The notes under the pieces are model-generated. The model searched no databases and was not told the origin of the DNA. It saw only the letters and a program-made list of their open reading frames with translations. Of a DNA stretch of 64,000 bases, positions 52,288 through 62,100 are shown piece after piece; the stretch's first letter is position 1; each line of letters starts with the position of its first letter. Origin of the DNA: Streptomyces sedi (GTDB lineage: Bacteria > Actinomycetota > Actinomycetes > Streptomycetales > Streptomycetaceae); NCBI RefSeq assembly GCF_006335015.1, contig NZ_VDGT01000013.1, positions 1 to 64,000 of the forward strand. The letters run 5' to 3'. Position numbers and translations under genes: made by a program.

Positions 52288-52965
52288 ATGGCTGAACGCG
52301 ACGACCCGGACTTCGAACTCGACGTCCTCCACGAGGTGAACGGCCTTGCCGAGCGGCTGCCCGGCTGGGGGCGTTCGCTGGTGAACCTCGTCGGCGAGAC
52401 CGGCCTCCCGCTGGCGCTGCTGGCGCTGGTGGTGGTCGCCTGGTGGCTGGTGCGCCGCCGCCCGGACGCGCCGCAGGCGGTGCCCGGCTGTCTGTGGGCG
52501 CTGCTGGCCGCCGGGTTGACCTGGCTGGCGAACGCGCCGATCCGCGAGTTCGTCGCCCGACCGCGTCCGGCGGAGAACCATCCGGATCTGACCGTTCTCC
52601 TTGAGGGAAAGGACGGTTACTCGTTTGTCAGCGATCACGCGGGCGTCGCGATGGCGATCGCCGTGGCCCTCTTCCTGGTGCACCGGACGCTCGGCCTGGT
52701 CGCGTTCGCGCTGGCGCTGGCGCAGGGGGTCGCGCGGGTGGTCATGGGCGTGCACTACCCGACGGACGTGGTCGGCGGCTACGCGCTGGGCATGGCCGTC
52801 GCGCTGCTGCTCGCGCCGCTGGCCACGGCGGTGCTCACGCCGCTGGTGCGGATGGGGGCCGAGTCCAGGTGGTTCGGCTGGCTCTCCCGTCCCGGCGACT
52901 CCGCGGCCGGCCGCGACGCGGGTGACCCCACGGCCGAGCCGGACAGGCGCGACCTGGCGGCCTGA
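52288..52965 (+). CDS. PAP2-family membrane phosphatase
   Basis: A 225-aa integral membrane protein with about five helices. The PAP2 motifs are REFVARPRP (KxxxxxxRP-like), YSFVSDHAGVAMA in place of PSGH, and RVVMGVHYPTDVVGG (SRxxxxxHxxxD-like). The first Lys/Arg and the two His residues are present. It should remove phosphate from a lipid such as phosphatidate or undecaprenyl pyrophosphate. The ATG at 52288 has AAGGGG 11 nt upstream. The C-terminal 40 residues are hydrophilic. Confidence 0.88.
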   Translation: MAERDDPDFELDVLHEVNGLAERLPGWGRSLVNLVGETGLPLALLALVVVAWWLVRRRPDAPQAVPGCLWALLAAGLTWLANAPIREFVARPRPAENHPDLTVLLEGKDGYSFVSDHAGVAMAIAVALFLVHRTLGLVAFALALAQGVARVVMGVHYPTDVVGGYALGMAVALLLAPLATAVLTPLVRMGAESRWFGWLSRPGDSAAGRDAGDPTAEPDRRDLAA

Positions 52966-53020
52966 GGGGCTGCCGCCCGCGTCCGCGGTCACGGTGGGGG
53001 CGACGGGGGCCTTGCCGGCC

Positions 53021-53297
53021 TGGGTGGGTTGTCGTCTGCGGCTCGGTGAGTGGTTGCTCGCGCAGTTCCCCGCGCCCCTTGGGTGGGTGGGCGTGGTCGG
53101 TCAGGTGCGGGTTTCGCCTTCGGTAGGTGGCGGCCTGCTTGGGGGCGCGGGGAACTGCGCGGTGCATGTGTGGCGGGGGTTGGTCGACTATGGAGCTTCG
53201 TGGCTGGGTGGGTTGTCGGCGTGAGCCCGGTGAGTGGTTGCTCGCGCAGTTCCCCGCGCCCCTGGTGCGGGCTGGCGTGGTCGGTCAGGTGCGGGTT
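53021..53297. repeat. two 93-bp direct repeats with REP-like inverted elements
   Basis: Copies at 53021-53113 and 53205-53297 are each 93 bp and differ at about 11 positions by eye. Each contains GCGCAGTTCCCCGCGCCCC (53060-53078 and 53244-53262), and an inverted copy lies between them (53142-53160). The first direct copy and the inverted copy could fold into one large hairpin after the PAP2 gene. I see no gene in 52966-53305. Confidence 0.85.
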
Positions 53298-53305
53298 CAC
53301 GGGCG

Positions 53306-53518
53306 CTACCCGCCCGCGTCCGCGGCCATGTGCGTCCGGGCCTCGTTTCTGGCCAGCGGCCGGGACCTGCGGGCCGGGGCGGCCCAGCCGCAGCTGCAAC
53401 GGGCGATCAGAAACGGTCCGCGTTCGAGCAGCTCCACGCGGTGGTCGGACGTCGCGTCGGTCGGGGCGGTCGGCGGTTCGGGGACGCTGCCCATGCGACG
53501 CTCCACGCGGTCGTCCAC
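53306..53518 (-). CDS. small conserved Cys-containing protein (70 aa)
   Basis: A short soluble protein: HRVELLERGPFLIARCSCGWAAPARRSR has a compact C-x-C-G-W motif that I recall from small conserved Streptomyces proteins, followed by a charged helix (ARNEARTHMAADAGG). The two Cys alone are too few for a classical zinc finger, so metal binding would need a dimer or the His. The GTG at 53518 is taken as start; an ATG at 53494 would remove eight residues. Function unknown. Confidence 0.65.
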   Translation of the reverse strand: MDDRVERRMGSVPEPPTAPTDATSDHRVELLERGPFLIARCSCGWAAPARRSRPLARNEARTHMAADAGG

Positions 53519-53623
53519 CCCACCACCGTAACGGCCGGGAGGGGACCTCGTTAGCCGGTAGTCGGAAAGCGGTGCGCGGAACGGTCGGCCGCGTCGCAGC
53601 GGTGCCGGGGGTGCCAGAGGGCC

Positions 53624-54445
53624 ATGGTGGTGAGGCGGTGGACGGCCGCGCGCGGCTGGGGCGGGCTGCTGGTGCTGGCGCTCGCGGTGGGCGGATGCTC
53701 GGGCACCGGCTCCGCCGCGCCCGACGCGGGGGCCGGCGACGCGCTGGGGGCGGTGCGGCAGTCGGCCGACCTGCTGGCGGAGTCCGGCAGTTCGCGGGCC
53801 CGCACCGCGATGCGGATGGCCTCGGGCGGCACGGAGATCACCATCCGCGGTGAGGGCGTCTTCGACTACACGCGGGGCCTCGGCGAGCTGCGGGTGACGC
53901 TGCCTCCCGGGCCCGACGAGGACGGGCCAGGGCCCGAGCCCGTCACCGAGGTCTTCGCCCCCGGTGAACTCTTCATGAAGAACCGCGGCGCCGGGGTGCC
54001 GCCCGACAAGTGGGTGCGGGTCGAGGTCGTCGGCGTCCCCGACGGCAATCTGGTGACCGGCGGCGCCACCGACCCGATGACCGCGTTCGCCCTGCTGCGC
54101 GGCGCGCTCAGCGCCGACGACCTCGGCGAGACCCGTCTCGGCGGCGAGCCGGTGCGCCACTACCGGGGGGTGACCGACATCGCCGCCGCGGCCGAGGCGG
54201 CGGGCCCCGGGCCCGCGAGGGAGCAGCTGGCGGCGGCCGTGGCCGGGTTCTCCAGGACCGAGGTGCCGTTCGACGCCTACCTCGACGAGGGGGGCGCGCC
54301 CCGCGGGGTGCGCCACCGGTTCAGCCTGGACCAGGGGGTGAGCGCCGTCGAGGTGACCTCCACGGTGACGCTCTTCGGCTTCGGCGTGCCCGTGGAGGTG
54401 GCGCTGCCCGAGCCGGCGGAGGTCTACTGGGGCGCGGTGGCCTGA
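53624..54445 (+). CDS. LppX/LprG-like lipoprotein
   Basis: A 273-aa lipoprotein: the signal peptide ends LLVLALAVGGCSG (lipobox Cys about 25). The mature part alternates strands in the pattern of the LppX/LprAFG family (VRQSADLLAESGSSRARTAMRMASGG, GEGVFDYTRGLGELRVTL, HYRGVTDIAAAAEAAG, PFDAYLDEGGAPRGVRHRF), which bind lipids in a half-barrel. Lipid carriage in the envelope is therefore plausible, but not proven. It is divergent from the small Cys protein and convergent with csoR. Confidence 0.8.
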   Translation: MVVRRWTAARGWGGLLVLALAVGGCSGTGSAAPDAGAGDALGAVRQSADLLAESGSSRARTAMRMASGGTEITIRGEGVFDYTRGLGELRVTLPPGPDEDGPGPEPVTEVFAPGELFMKNRGAGVPPDKWVRVEVVGVPDGNLVTGGATDPMTAFALLRGALSADDLGETRLGGEPVRHYRGVTDIAAAAEAAGPGPAREQLAAAVAGFSRTEVPFDAYLDEGGAPRGVRHRFSLDQGVSAVEVTSTVTLFGFGVPVEVALPEPAEVYWGAVA

Positions 54446-54473
54446 GAGCCGGCGGTCGGGGGGCGCGCGCCGC

Positions 54474-54875
54474 TCAGGTGCGCAGCAGCCGGGCGATGGC
54501 GGCCGTCGCCTCCTCGATCTTGGCGTCGCTCTCGGGGCCGCCCTCCCGGGCGGCGTGGGCGACGCAGTGCCGCAGGTGCTCCTCCAGCAGCTGGAGCGCG
54601 AAGGACTGGAGCGCCTTGGTGGAGGCGGAGACCTGCGTCAGTATGTCGATGCAGTAGACGTCCTCCTCGACCATCCGCTGGAGCCCGCGGACCTGGCCCT
54701 CGATGCGGCGCAGCCGCTTGAGGTGGGCGTCCTTGTCCTTGCTGTAGCCGTGTGGACCGTGGCTCCCGTGCTCCGCGACCGGGGCGGACGCGTGCTCGCC
54801 ACCGGCGTGCTCGTCACCGGGCGCGTGCTCGTCGCCGGTCGCGCCGGGCTCGGCCGCCCTCTGGGTCGTGGTCAT
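54474..54875 (-). CDS. csoR: CsoR-family copper-sensing repressor with His-rich N-terminus
   Basis: A 133-aa metal-responsive repressor. The core HLKRLRRIEGQVRGLQRMVEEDVYCIDILTQ...ALQLLEEHLRHCV carries the Cu(I) ligands Cys (in VYCIDI), His and Cys (in LRHCV). The first about 45 residues are an unusual His/Glu/Ala-rich extension (DEHAPGDEHAGGEHAS...EHGSHGPHG) with at least seven histidines, possibly an extra metal buffer. The matching operator lies just upstream of its start. Targets are usually a copper ATPase and chaperone, which are not in this window. Confidence 0.93.
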   Translation of the reverse strand: MTTTQRAAEPGATGDEHAPGDEHAGGEHASAPVAEHGSHGPHGYSKDKDAHLKRLRRIEGQVRGLQRMVEEDVYCIDILTQVSASTKALQSFALQLLEEHLRHCVAHAAREGGPESDAKIEEATAAIARLLRT

Positions 54876-54893
54876 ATCGCCGCCTTCTGCTCA

Positions 54894-54912
54894 TATACCC
54901 CTGACGGGTATA
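54894..54912. promoter_or_regulatory. CsoR operator
   Basis: TATACCCCTGACGGGTATA is a near-perfect inverted repeat with TATACCC and GGGTATA arms and a 5-nt centre, the known form of streptomycete CsoR sites. It begins 19 bp before the csoR start, giving autorepression released by Cu(I). Confidence 0.88.
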
Positions 54913-54979
54913 GCGTAACGAATCGGTCCGCCAACCGGGCAGTATCGTGCACCCGGCCGGCAACCTGGCCGCCTGGTTC

Positions 54980-55023
54980 GATTCATTTGCTATTCACTTT
55001 CGACCGTAGGTCGATTCACCTGA
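54980..55023 (+). promoter_or_regulatory. PHO box of the pst operon (PhoP direct repeats)
   Basis: Four consecutive 11-nt units start at 54980, 54991, 55002 and 55013. Three carry the (G/T)ATTCA core (GATTCATTTGC, TATTCACTTTC, GATTCACCTGA) and the third is degenerate. This is the 11-nt direct-repeat form of Streptomyces PhoP sites (GTTCACC-type). It lies about 48 nt before pstS, so the operon should be induced at low phosphate. Confidence 0.82.
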
Positions 55024-55070
55024 TCAACCTACTTTCAGGTGAGAACGGTAACCGGAAGGAATCGACGACA

Positions 55071-56195
55071 GTGAAGCTTTCGCGCACCAGAGGGCGGCGG
55101 GCACTGGGCCTGGGTGCCGCGCTCGCGGCGGGCGCCCTGGTCCTCACTGCCTGCGGCACCGACGACAACTCCGGGCTGCCGGGGGCGGTCGACTTCACGG
55201 TGGACGACCTCGACTGCGGCCCCGGCGGCACGCTGCTCGCCTCCGGGTCGAGCGCCCAGGCCAACGCGATGGAGGTCTGGGTGAACACCTACCAGGCCAA
55301 CTGCGAGGGCAGCCAGATCAACTACAAGGCGACCGGCTCGGGCGCCGGCGTGCAGGAGTTCCTCCAGGGGACCACCGCCTTCGCCGGCTCCGACTCGCTG
55401 CTCTCCCCGGCCGAGGTCGAGGAGTCGCGCCGGGTCTGCCGCGACGGCGGGCGCGCGATCCACCTGCCGATGGCCGCCGGGCCCATCGCCCTGGGCTACA
55501 ACGTGCCCGGCGTCCCCGACCTGGCGCTGGACGCCTCCACCCTGGCGCGGATCTTCGACTCGGCGATCACCCGCTGGGACGACCCCGCCATCGCCGCGCT
55601 CAACCCCGGCGTCGACCTGCCGGACCTGGCGATCACCCCGTTCCACCGCTCCGACGGCTCGGGCACCACCGAGAACCTCACCACCTATCTGCACGAGTCG
55701 GCCCCCGAGGACTGGCCCCACGAGCCGGACAAGGCGTGGCGCGGCCGGGGCGGCCAGTCGGCCGACGGCTCGTCAGGGCTGGTCGGGATGGTGCAGCAGA
55801 ACGAGGGCGCCATCGCCTACTTCGAGCTGTCCTACGCGCACCAGAACGACCTCGACACCGTCAACGTCGACACCGGCGCCGACGAGCCCGTCGAGGCCAC
55901 CGTGGACAACTCGTCCAACGCGATCGGCCAGGCCGAGGTGGTCGGCGAGGACGGCGACCTGGCGCTCGAACTGGACTACGCGACCCGGGAGGAGGGCGTC
56001 TACCCCATCGTGCTGGTCACCTACGAGATCGTCTGCGACGGCGGAAACGACCCCGCCACCCTCGACCTGACCAGGGCGTTCCTCGACTACACCGCCGGCG
56101 AGGAGGGCCAGCGCGCGCTGGCCGAGATCGACTACGCGCCGATCTCGGGCGACGTGATCGAACAGGTGCGGAACCGCGTCGAGGCGATGGACTAG
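55071..56195 (+). CDS. pstS: phosphate ABC transporter, phosphate-binding lipoprotein PstS
   Basis: A 374-aa lipoprotein that captures phosphate outside the cell. The signal peptide ends ALVLTACGT (lipobox Cys about 25). Phosphate-contact segments are LLASGSSAQANAM, FAGSDSLLS, and the HRSDGSGTTENLTTYL loop. The C-terminal region VYPIVLVTYEIVC is typical of the family. The GTG at 55071 follows GGAAGGA with 10 nt. It is the first gene of pstSCAB under the PHO box. Confidence 0.96.
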   Translation: MKLSRTRGRRALGLGAALAAGALVLTACGTDDNSGLPGAVDFTVDDLDCGPGGTLLASGSSAQANAMEVWVNTYQANCEGSQINYKATGSGAGVQEFLQGTTAFAGSDSLLSPAEVEESRRVCRDGGRAIHLPMAAGPIALGYNVPGVPDLALDASTLARIFDSAITRWDDPAIAALNPGVDLPDLAITPFHRSDGSGTTENLTTYLHESAPEDWPHEPDKAWRGRGGQSADGSSGLVGMVQQNEGAIAYFELSYAHQNDLDTVNVDTGADEPVEATVDNSSNAIGQAEVVGEDGDLALELDYATREEGVYPIVLVTYEIVCDGGNDPATLDLTRAFLDYTAGEEGQRALAEIDYAPISGDVIEQVRNRVEAMD

Positions 56196-56203
56196 GGCTC
56201 CCG

Positions 56204-57190
56204 ATGACCGTGAACGACACCAAGACGCCCGGCACCGACCCCGCACCCCGGGGACAGGGCCAGAGCACCACGCGCCTCGGCGACCGGGTCTTCAGCAACC
56301 TCTCCAAGGGCTCCGGCATCGCGCTGCTGGTGATCATGGCCGCGATCGCGGTCTTCCTCGCCATCCGCGCCGTGGTCGCCATCCGGGCCAACGAGGGCAA
56401 CTTCCTGACCACGTTCGCCTGGGACGCCAACGGCGACCCGCCGCACTTCGGGATCGCGGTGCTGCTCTTCGGCACCGTCGTCTCCTCGGTGATCGCCATG
56501 GTGATCGCGGTGCCGGTCGCGGTCGGGATCGCGCTCTTCCTCTCCCACTACGCGCCGCGCCGACTGGCCACCCCCATCGGCTACCTGGTCGACCTGCTGG
56601 CCGCCGTGCCCAGCATCATCTACGGCCTGTGGGGCGCCCTCTACCTGGTGCCCCGGCTGACCGGCACCTACGACTGGCTGGACGACGTCCTCGGCTGGAC
56701 CGGGGTCTTCGCCTACGACGGCAGCCCCGCGCGTTCGCTGATGACCGTCGGCATCCTGCTGGCCGTGATGATCCTGCCGATCATCACCTCCGTCACCCGT
56801 GAGGTCTTCCAGCAGACGCCCAAGGCCCACCAGGAGGCGGCGCTCGCGCTGGGCGCCACCCGCTGGGAGGTGATCCGGGTGACGGTGCTGCCGTTCGGCA
56901 GGTCAGGGGTGATCAGCGCCTCGATGCTCGGCCTCGGCCGGGCCCTCGGCGAGACCATGGCGGTCGCCACGGTCCTCTCGCCGAGCTTCCTGATCAACGC
57001 CAGCGTGCTGGAGTCCGGCGGCGGGACGTTCGCGCAGAACATCGCCAGCCAGTTCAAGGAGGCCGGCTCCATGGGGCGGGACGCCCTGATCGCCTCGGGG
57101 CTGGTGCTCTTCCTGCTGACCCTGCTGGTGAACGGCGCGGCCCGGCTGATCATCGCCCGCCGCAAGGAGTACTCGGGGGCCAACGCATGA
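56204..57190 (+). CDS. pstC: phosphate ABC transporter permease PstC
   Basis: A 328-aa inner-membrane permease with six helices. The EAA loop that contacts the ATPase reads HQEAALALGATRWEVIRVTVLPF. Other family segments are VVSSVIAMVIAVPVAVGIALFLSHYAP and AVPSIIYGLWGALYLVP. It forms the channel with PstA. It starts 8 nt after pstS and overlaps pstA by ATGA. Confidence 0.96.
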   Translation: MTVNDTKTPGTDPAPRGQGQSTTRLGDRVFSNLSKGSGIALLVIMAAIAVFLAIRAVVAIRANEGNFLTTFAWDANGDPPHFGIAVLLFGTVVSSVIAMVIAVPVAVGIALFLSHYAPRRLATPIGYLVDLLAAVPSIIYGLWGALYLVPRLTGTYDWLDDVLGWTGVFAYDGSPARSLMTVGILLAVMILPIITSVTREVFQQTPKAHQEAALALGATRWEVIRVTVLPFGRSGVISASMLGLGRALGETMAVATVLSPSFLINASVLESGGGTFAQNIASQFKEAGSMGRDALIASGLVLFLLTLLVNGAARLIIARRKEYSGANA

Positions 57191-58272
57191 GCCAGACCAG
57201 CCACACCACCGTGAAGTCCGCCCCGGCGGCGGCCGATGTCCGGCCCAAGACGCTGCGCCCGCCCCGGCTGCCGCGCTGGTCGCTGGCCGCGCTGCTGCTC
57301 GGCTCCGCCGCCGTCGGCGTGGCCGCCGGGCTGCTCGGCGGGCTGGAGAGCCGGGCGCAGTGGGGCCTGATCGCCGCGCTTGTCTTCGTGGTCGCCCGCT
57401 TCGCGCTGACCTCCGCCGTCGAGGGCCGCAGGCAGGCCGTCGACCGGCTGGCGGCGACCCTGGTGTGGGCGAGCTTCGTGCTGGCGATGCTGCCGCTGGC
57501 CTCGCTGCTGTGGGAGACGGTCTCGCGCGGCGGTCCGGGCGTCGACTGGTACTTCCTGACCCACTCCATGAACGGGGTGCTCAGCTGGCAGGACGGCGGC
57601 GGGATCTACCACGCGCTGCTCGGCACCGTCCAACAGGTCGCGCTCGCCTCGGTGCTGGCGATCCCGGTCGGGCTGCTGACCGCCGTCTACCTCGTGGAGT
57701 ACGGGCGGGGCCGGCTGGCGAAGGCGATCACCTTCTTCGTCGACGTGATGACGGGCATCCCCTCGATCGTCGCAGGCCTCTTCGTCCTCAGCCTGTGGAT
57801 CATGATGCTGGACCTCGGCTACTCCGGCTTCGCCGGCGCCCTGGCGCTGTCCATCCTGATGATGCCGATCGTGGTCCGCTCCACCGAGGAGATGCTGAAG
57901 CTGGTCCCCGGCGAGCTGCGCGAGGCGTCGCTGGCGCTCGGCATCCCGAAGTGGCGCACCATCCTGAAGGTGGTGCTGCCGACCGCGATCGGCGGGATCA
58001 CCACCGGCGTGATGCTGGCCCTGGCCCGCATCGCCGGCGAGACCGCGCCGATCATCCTGCTGGTGTTCGGCAACAACATGATCAACGCCAACGTCTTCGA
58101 GGGCGCCCAGTCCTCGCTGCCGCTCTACGTCTACGAGCAGTGGGCCTACGGCACCGAGGCCGCCTACGACCGGGCCTGGGCCGCGGCGCTGGTGCTGATC
58201 GCCCTGGTGATGATTCTCAACCTGGTCGCCCGCGGCATCGCCCGCTGGAAGGCCCCCAAGACCGGCCGCTAG
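57187..58272 (+). CDS. pstA: phosphate ABC transporter permease PstA
   Basis: A 361-aa permease partner of PstC. The EAA loop is LREASLALGIPKWRTILKVVLPTA, and TGIPSIVAGLFVLSLWIMM matches the family. The N-terminus has about 35 hydrophilic residues and an extra pair of helices before the core, as in other actinobacterial PstA. The ATG overlaps the pstC stop by four bases, and pstB begins 26 nt after its stop. Confidence 0.96.
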   Translation: MSQTSHTTVKSAPAAADVRPKTLRPPRLPRWSLAALLLGSAAVGVAAGLLGGLESRAQWGLIAALVFVVARFALTSAVEGRRQAVDRLAATLVWASFVLAMLPLASLLWETVSRGGPGVDWYFLTHSMNGVLSWQDGGGIYHALLGTVQQVALASVLAIPVGLLTAVYLVEYGRGRLAKAITFFVDVMTGIPSIVAGLFVLSLWIMMLDLGYSGFAGALALSILMMPIVVRSTEEMLKLVPGELREASLALGIPKWRTILKVVLPTAIGGITTGVMLALARIAGETAPIILLVFGNNMINANVFEGAQSSLPLYVYEQWAYGTEAAYDRAWAAALVLIALVMILNLVARGIARWKAPKTGR

Positions 58273-58298
58273 GACCGTTAGGAGAGGTGCCACCCATC

Positions 58299-59078
58299 AT
58301 GGCCAAGCGCATCGATGTCAGCGGACTGACCGCGTACTACGGCGCCCACAAGGCGATCGAGGACATCACCATGCACGTCGAGCCCGGCGCGGTGACCGCG
58401 TTCATCGGCCCGTCCGGCTGCGGCAAGTCGACGTTTCTGCGCACCCTCAACCGGATGCACGAGGTGACCCCCGGCGGCCGGGTCGAGGGCCGGGTGCTGC
58501 TGGACAACGAGGACCTGTACGGCCCGGGCGTCGACCCGGTGTCGGTGCGGCGCACCATCGGCATGGTCTTCCAGCGGCCGAACCCGTTCCCCACCATGTC
58601 GATCTACGACAACGTCGCCGCCGGCATCCGGCTCAACGGCGGCGCGCGGCGCAAGTCCGAGATGGACGAGCTGGTGGAGCGGAACCTCAGGGGCGCCAAC
58701 CTGTGGAACGAGGTCAAGGACCGCCTCGCGCGCCCCGGTTCGGGGCTCTCCGGCGGTCAGCAGCAGCGGCTGTGCATCGCGCGGGCGACGGCGGTCGCGC
58801 CGGACGTGCTGCTGATGGACGAGCCCTGCTCGGCGCTCGACCCGGTCTCGACGCTGGCGATCGAGGACCTGATCGACAAGCTGAAGTCCGAGTACACCAT
58901 CGTGATCGTCACCCACAACATGCAGCAGGCGGCGCGGGTCTCCGACCGCACCGCGTTCTTCAACCTGGCGGCGATCGGCCAGCCGGGCAAGCTGATCGAG
59001 ATCGACGACACCCAGCAGATCTTCTCCAACCCGTCCGTCCAGGCCACCGAGGACTACATCTCTGGCCGCTTCGGCTGA
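58299..59078 (+). CDS. pstB: phosphate ABC transporter ATP-binding protein PstB
   Basis: A 259-aa ABC ATPase that drives phosphate import. Walker A is IGPSGCGKSTFLR, the signature is LSGGQQQRLCIARA, and Walker B is VLLMDEPCSALDP followed by the switch His in IVIVTHNMQQA. Length matches PstB (about 258 aa). GGAGAGG precedes the ATG at 58299 by 11 nt. It is the last gene of the operon; a phoU gene does not follow. A two-way terminator lies just after it. Confidence 0.97.
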   Translation: MAKRIDVSGLTAYYGAHKAIEDITMHVEPGAVTAFIGPSGCGKSTFLRTLNRMHEVTPGGRVEGRVLLDNEDLYGPGVDPVSVRRTIGMVFQRPNPFPTMSIYDNVAAGIRLNGGARRKSEMDELVERNLRGANLWNEVKDRLARPGSGLSGGQQQRLCIARATAVAPDVLLMDEPCSALDPVSTLAIEDLIDKLKSEYTIVIVTHNMQQAARVSDRTAFFNLAAIGQPGKLIEIDDTQQIFSNPSVQATEDYISGRFG

Positions 59079-59079
59079 C

Positions 59080-59125
59080 GGCCCGCGTCCCCTCGCACCG
59101 AGAGTGGGGGAGGGGAACGCGGGCC
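59080..59125. terminator. bidirectional terminator between pstB and the subtilase gene
   Basis: GGCCCGCGTCCCCTC (59080-59094) pairs with GAGGGGAACGCGGGCC (59110-59125) with one bulged base. It starts two nt after the pstB stop and ends 10 nt before the end of the convergent protease gene. Confidence 0.85.
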
Positions 59126-59134
59126 GCTCACCGG

Positions 59135-62100
59135 CTACTTGGTGAGGTAGGCGTCGAGGATGGTCTGCTCCAGGGTGTTGCCCTGGCCGTCCTCGATCTC
59201 GGCGTGCAGCGAGACGCTGCCGCCGGCCTCGGGGCTCGGGATCTGGGCGACGCCGTCGACGACCTCGACGTCCTCCCAGGTCTCGCCCCGGTCGGTGGAG
59301 TAGGAGAGCACGAGCGCGTCGGCGTTGTCGGCGGCCGAACCCTCCACGAGCACCGGCACGTCCAGCGTCTCACCGGCCGGCGTTGTGCTGTCCAGCGCCA
59401 GCTCGGGGGTGAAGCGGACGGCGCTGAACGGCAGTTCCGTCGTCTCCTCGGTCGCCGCCGAGGTGAAGCTGTAGGCGGCGGTCACCTCGGTGGAGACGGC
59501 CGCGACGGGCGCGCTCCTGGCCACGGTGGTCTCCAGCCGGTACTCGGCCTCCTCGGCGGGCAGTTCGAACTGCGCCTCCTCGAACGGGCCTTCGGCCGTC
59601 GCGAACTCCTCGCCGTCGCGGTAGAGCGTGGTGCTGCCCGAGTCGTACTCACTCAGCACGGCGTTGCCGGAGCCGTCGGTGAACGGTCCCGTGGCGCCGT
59701 AGAGCAGCTCACCCTCGCGGAAGAGGCCGGTGCCGCCGTCGGCCGAGGGCCCGTGGACGCCCACGTTGAACGTGAGGTCGTAGGCCTCGCCCGCCTCGTA
59801 AACGGAATAGCTTTCGGCGTAGCCGTAGACCGCGAAGGGGAGCTCCTCGGTCTCCTGGATGAAGTCCATCGTCCAGCCGGTGCCCGCCCGGAGGCGGAGG
59901 TCGGTGGTCAGCGGCAGGGCCACGATCGGGGAGGAGATCCAGCCGGACGCCTCGGGGTAGACGAACAGCGAGCCGGTGGTGTCCGGGACCGAGGAGCCGA
60001 CGGACGTCCGCACCAGCGCGGTCTCGTCCAGCCCCAGGTGTCGGGTCAGACCGGTGGGGAACTCGCCGGGGAAGGTCGTGGCGTCCGCGTAGCGGGTGCC
60101 CGTCTCGGCGTTCAGCCAGTTGGCGTCGGCGGTGCCGAGGAACGCGTCGGGGTTGTTCGGCGCGTCGAGCGCTCCGGTGCGGAAGCCCTCGGCCAGGCCG
60201 CCCGCGGACCAGCCGAAGACGAGGGTGGTCTCACCCGTTTCGGGGTCGCGCGCCTCGAAGCCGACGGACAGGTCGTTCTCCTCGGCGGTCTCGTCCTCGA
60301 CCGTCCACTCGACGGGCGCGGCGACGGAGGCGTCGGCGTTCACCGTGGTGGCCTCGGACACCTGGACCTCGGGCTCCACCAGCCAGTCGAGGCCGGTCAG
60401 CTCCTCGGCCTCCTCGTCGATGAGGTAGTGGCCCACCTCGACCAGATACTCGCCCTCCGGGACCCGCAGGGTGGCGGTTCCGTCGGAGCCGAGCGCCGTG
60501 AAGCTCTCGAAGGTGGTCGTGTCGATGGCCGTCACGTCGAACTCCGCGGACGGGTTCCCCTCGCGGTCGGTGCCCTCGACGGTGAGGTCGAACTTCTCCG
60601 ACTCGCGTGTCACGGCGCCGACCGTGGTGACGGTGGTGTCGTCGCCGGTCGCCGTGACGGTGAGGGTGTGCGCGCCGAACGCCTCGCCGGCGGCGGTGGA
60701 GGCCGTGACCTCGACGGTCGCGGTGGAGCCGGCGGGGACGGTGATCTCGTCGGCGCCCAGCGAGAACAGGCCGTCGGGCGCGGGGGCGCCCTCCGGGTCG
60801 GTGCCGCTCGCGGTCAGCTGGAGGGTGACGTCGGCGTCACCGAGGTTGCGGTAGGTCAGCTCCCGCGTGACGGGCTCCGCGTCCTCGTGCGGGAACTCCA
60901 CCTGGCCGAAGTTGAGGTCGGCGCCGTCGGCGATCACGCTCTGCGCGAGGGCCGCCGGCACGTCGATGCGGCCGGTGCCCTGCTGGAACGGGGTGTAGCC
61001 GTCGGCGGTGATCGCCGAGCCGGACAGCGCCGCCTTCAGCTGCTCGCCGGTGAGGTCCGGGTTGGCCTGGGCCAGCAGGGCCGCCGCGCCCGCGACATGG
61101 GGGGTTGCCATGGAGGTGCCGGAGATCGCGACATGGGTGTCGTCGACCGGGGTGCCGTACTCCCAGATCGCGGCGCCCTCGGCGCCGGCGGCGGCGATGT
61201 CCACGCCGGGCGCGGTCACGTCGGGCTTCACGCCGCCGTCGCGCAGCCGGGGGCCGATGGAGGAGAAGTCGGCCAGCGCGTCGTCGTCGTCCACGGCGCC
61301 GACGGTCAGCGCGGACTGGGCGGTGCCGGGGGAGCCGATGCTCGCCTCGAAGGGGCCGCTGTTGCCGGCGGCGATCACGAAGAGGGAGTCGCTCTCGGCG
61401 GAGAGGGCTTCGACGGCCTCCTCCATGGGGTCGACCTCGGTGAGGGCCGGGCCGCCGAGGCTCATGGAGACGATGTCGGCGTCCTCGCCGACGGCCCACT
61501 CCATGCCCTCGATGATGTCGGACTCCCAGCCGCTGCCGAAGTCGTCCAGCACCTTGCCGTTGAGCAGCGAGGCGCCGGGCGCGACCCCGGTGTACGGGTC
61601 GCCGGTGCCGGCGACGGTCGAGGCGACATGGGTGCCGTGGCCGTCGCGGTCCGTGGCGGAGTCAGAGTCGGAGAAGTTCTGCTCGGCGATCACCCGGTCC
61701 GCCCCGAGGTCGGGGTGGTCGGAGGCGATGCCGGTGTCGAGGACGGCGACGGTGACGCCGGTTCCGTCGAAGCCGGCCTCCCAGGCGTCGGGGGCGCCGA
61801 TCTGCGGCACGCTGACGTCCAGGGACTTGGTCACCACGCCGTCCAGCGCGACCGACTCGACGGCCGGGACCGTGGACAGCGTGGCCGCCCCTTCGGCGCG
61901 TTCGGTCAGCTCGCCCCACAGCGCGGCGGCGTCGTCGGCGTCCGCGACCGACAGCGCCTCGCCGTTGACGGAGGCCAGGGTGGCCCCGACCTCGGGGTCG
62001 GCGTCGGCGAACAGCTCGTCGGCGCTCCTGTCCCCGGTGTAGCTGACGATCAGCCGCAGCGCGTCCGCCTCGCCGCGCGCCTCGCGGAGCGCGGTGACAT

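Noticed and set aside
54974..54985. tRNA T-loop-like GGTTCGATTC
   Set aside because: No acceptor, D or anticodon stems surround it; it belongs to the PHO box region.
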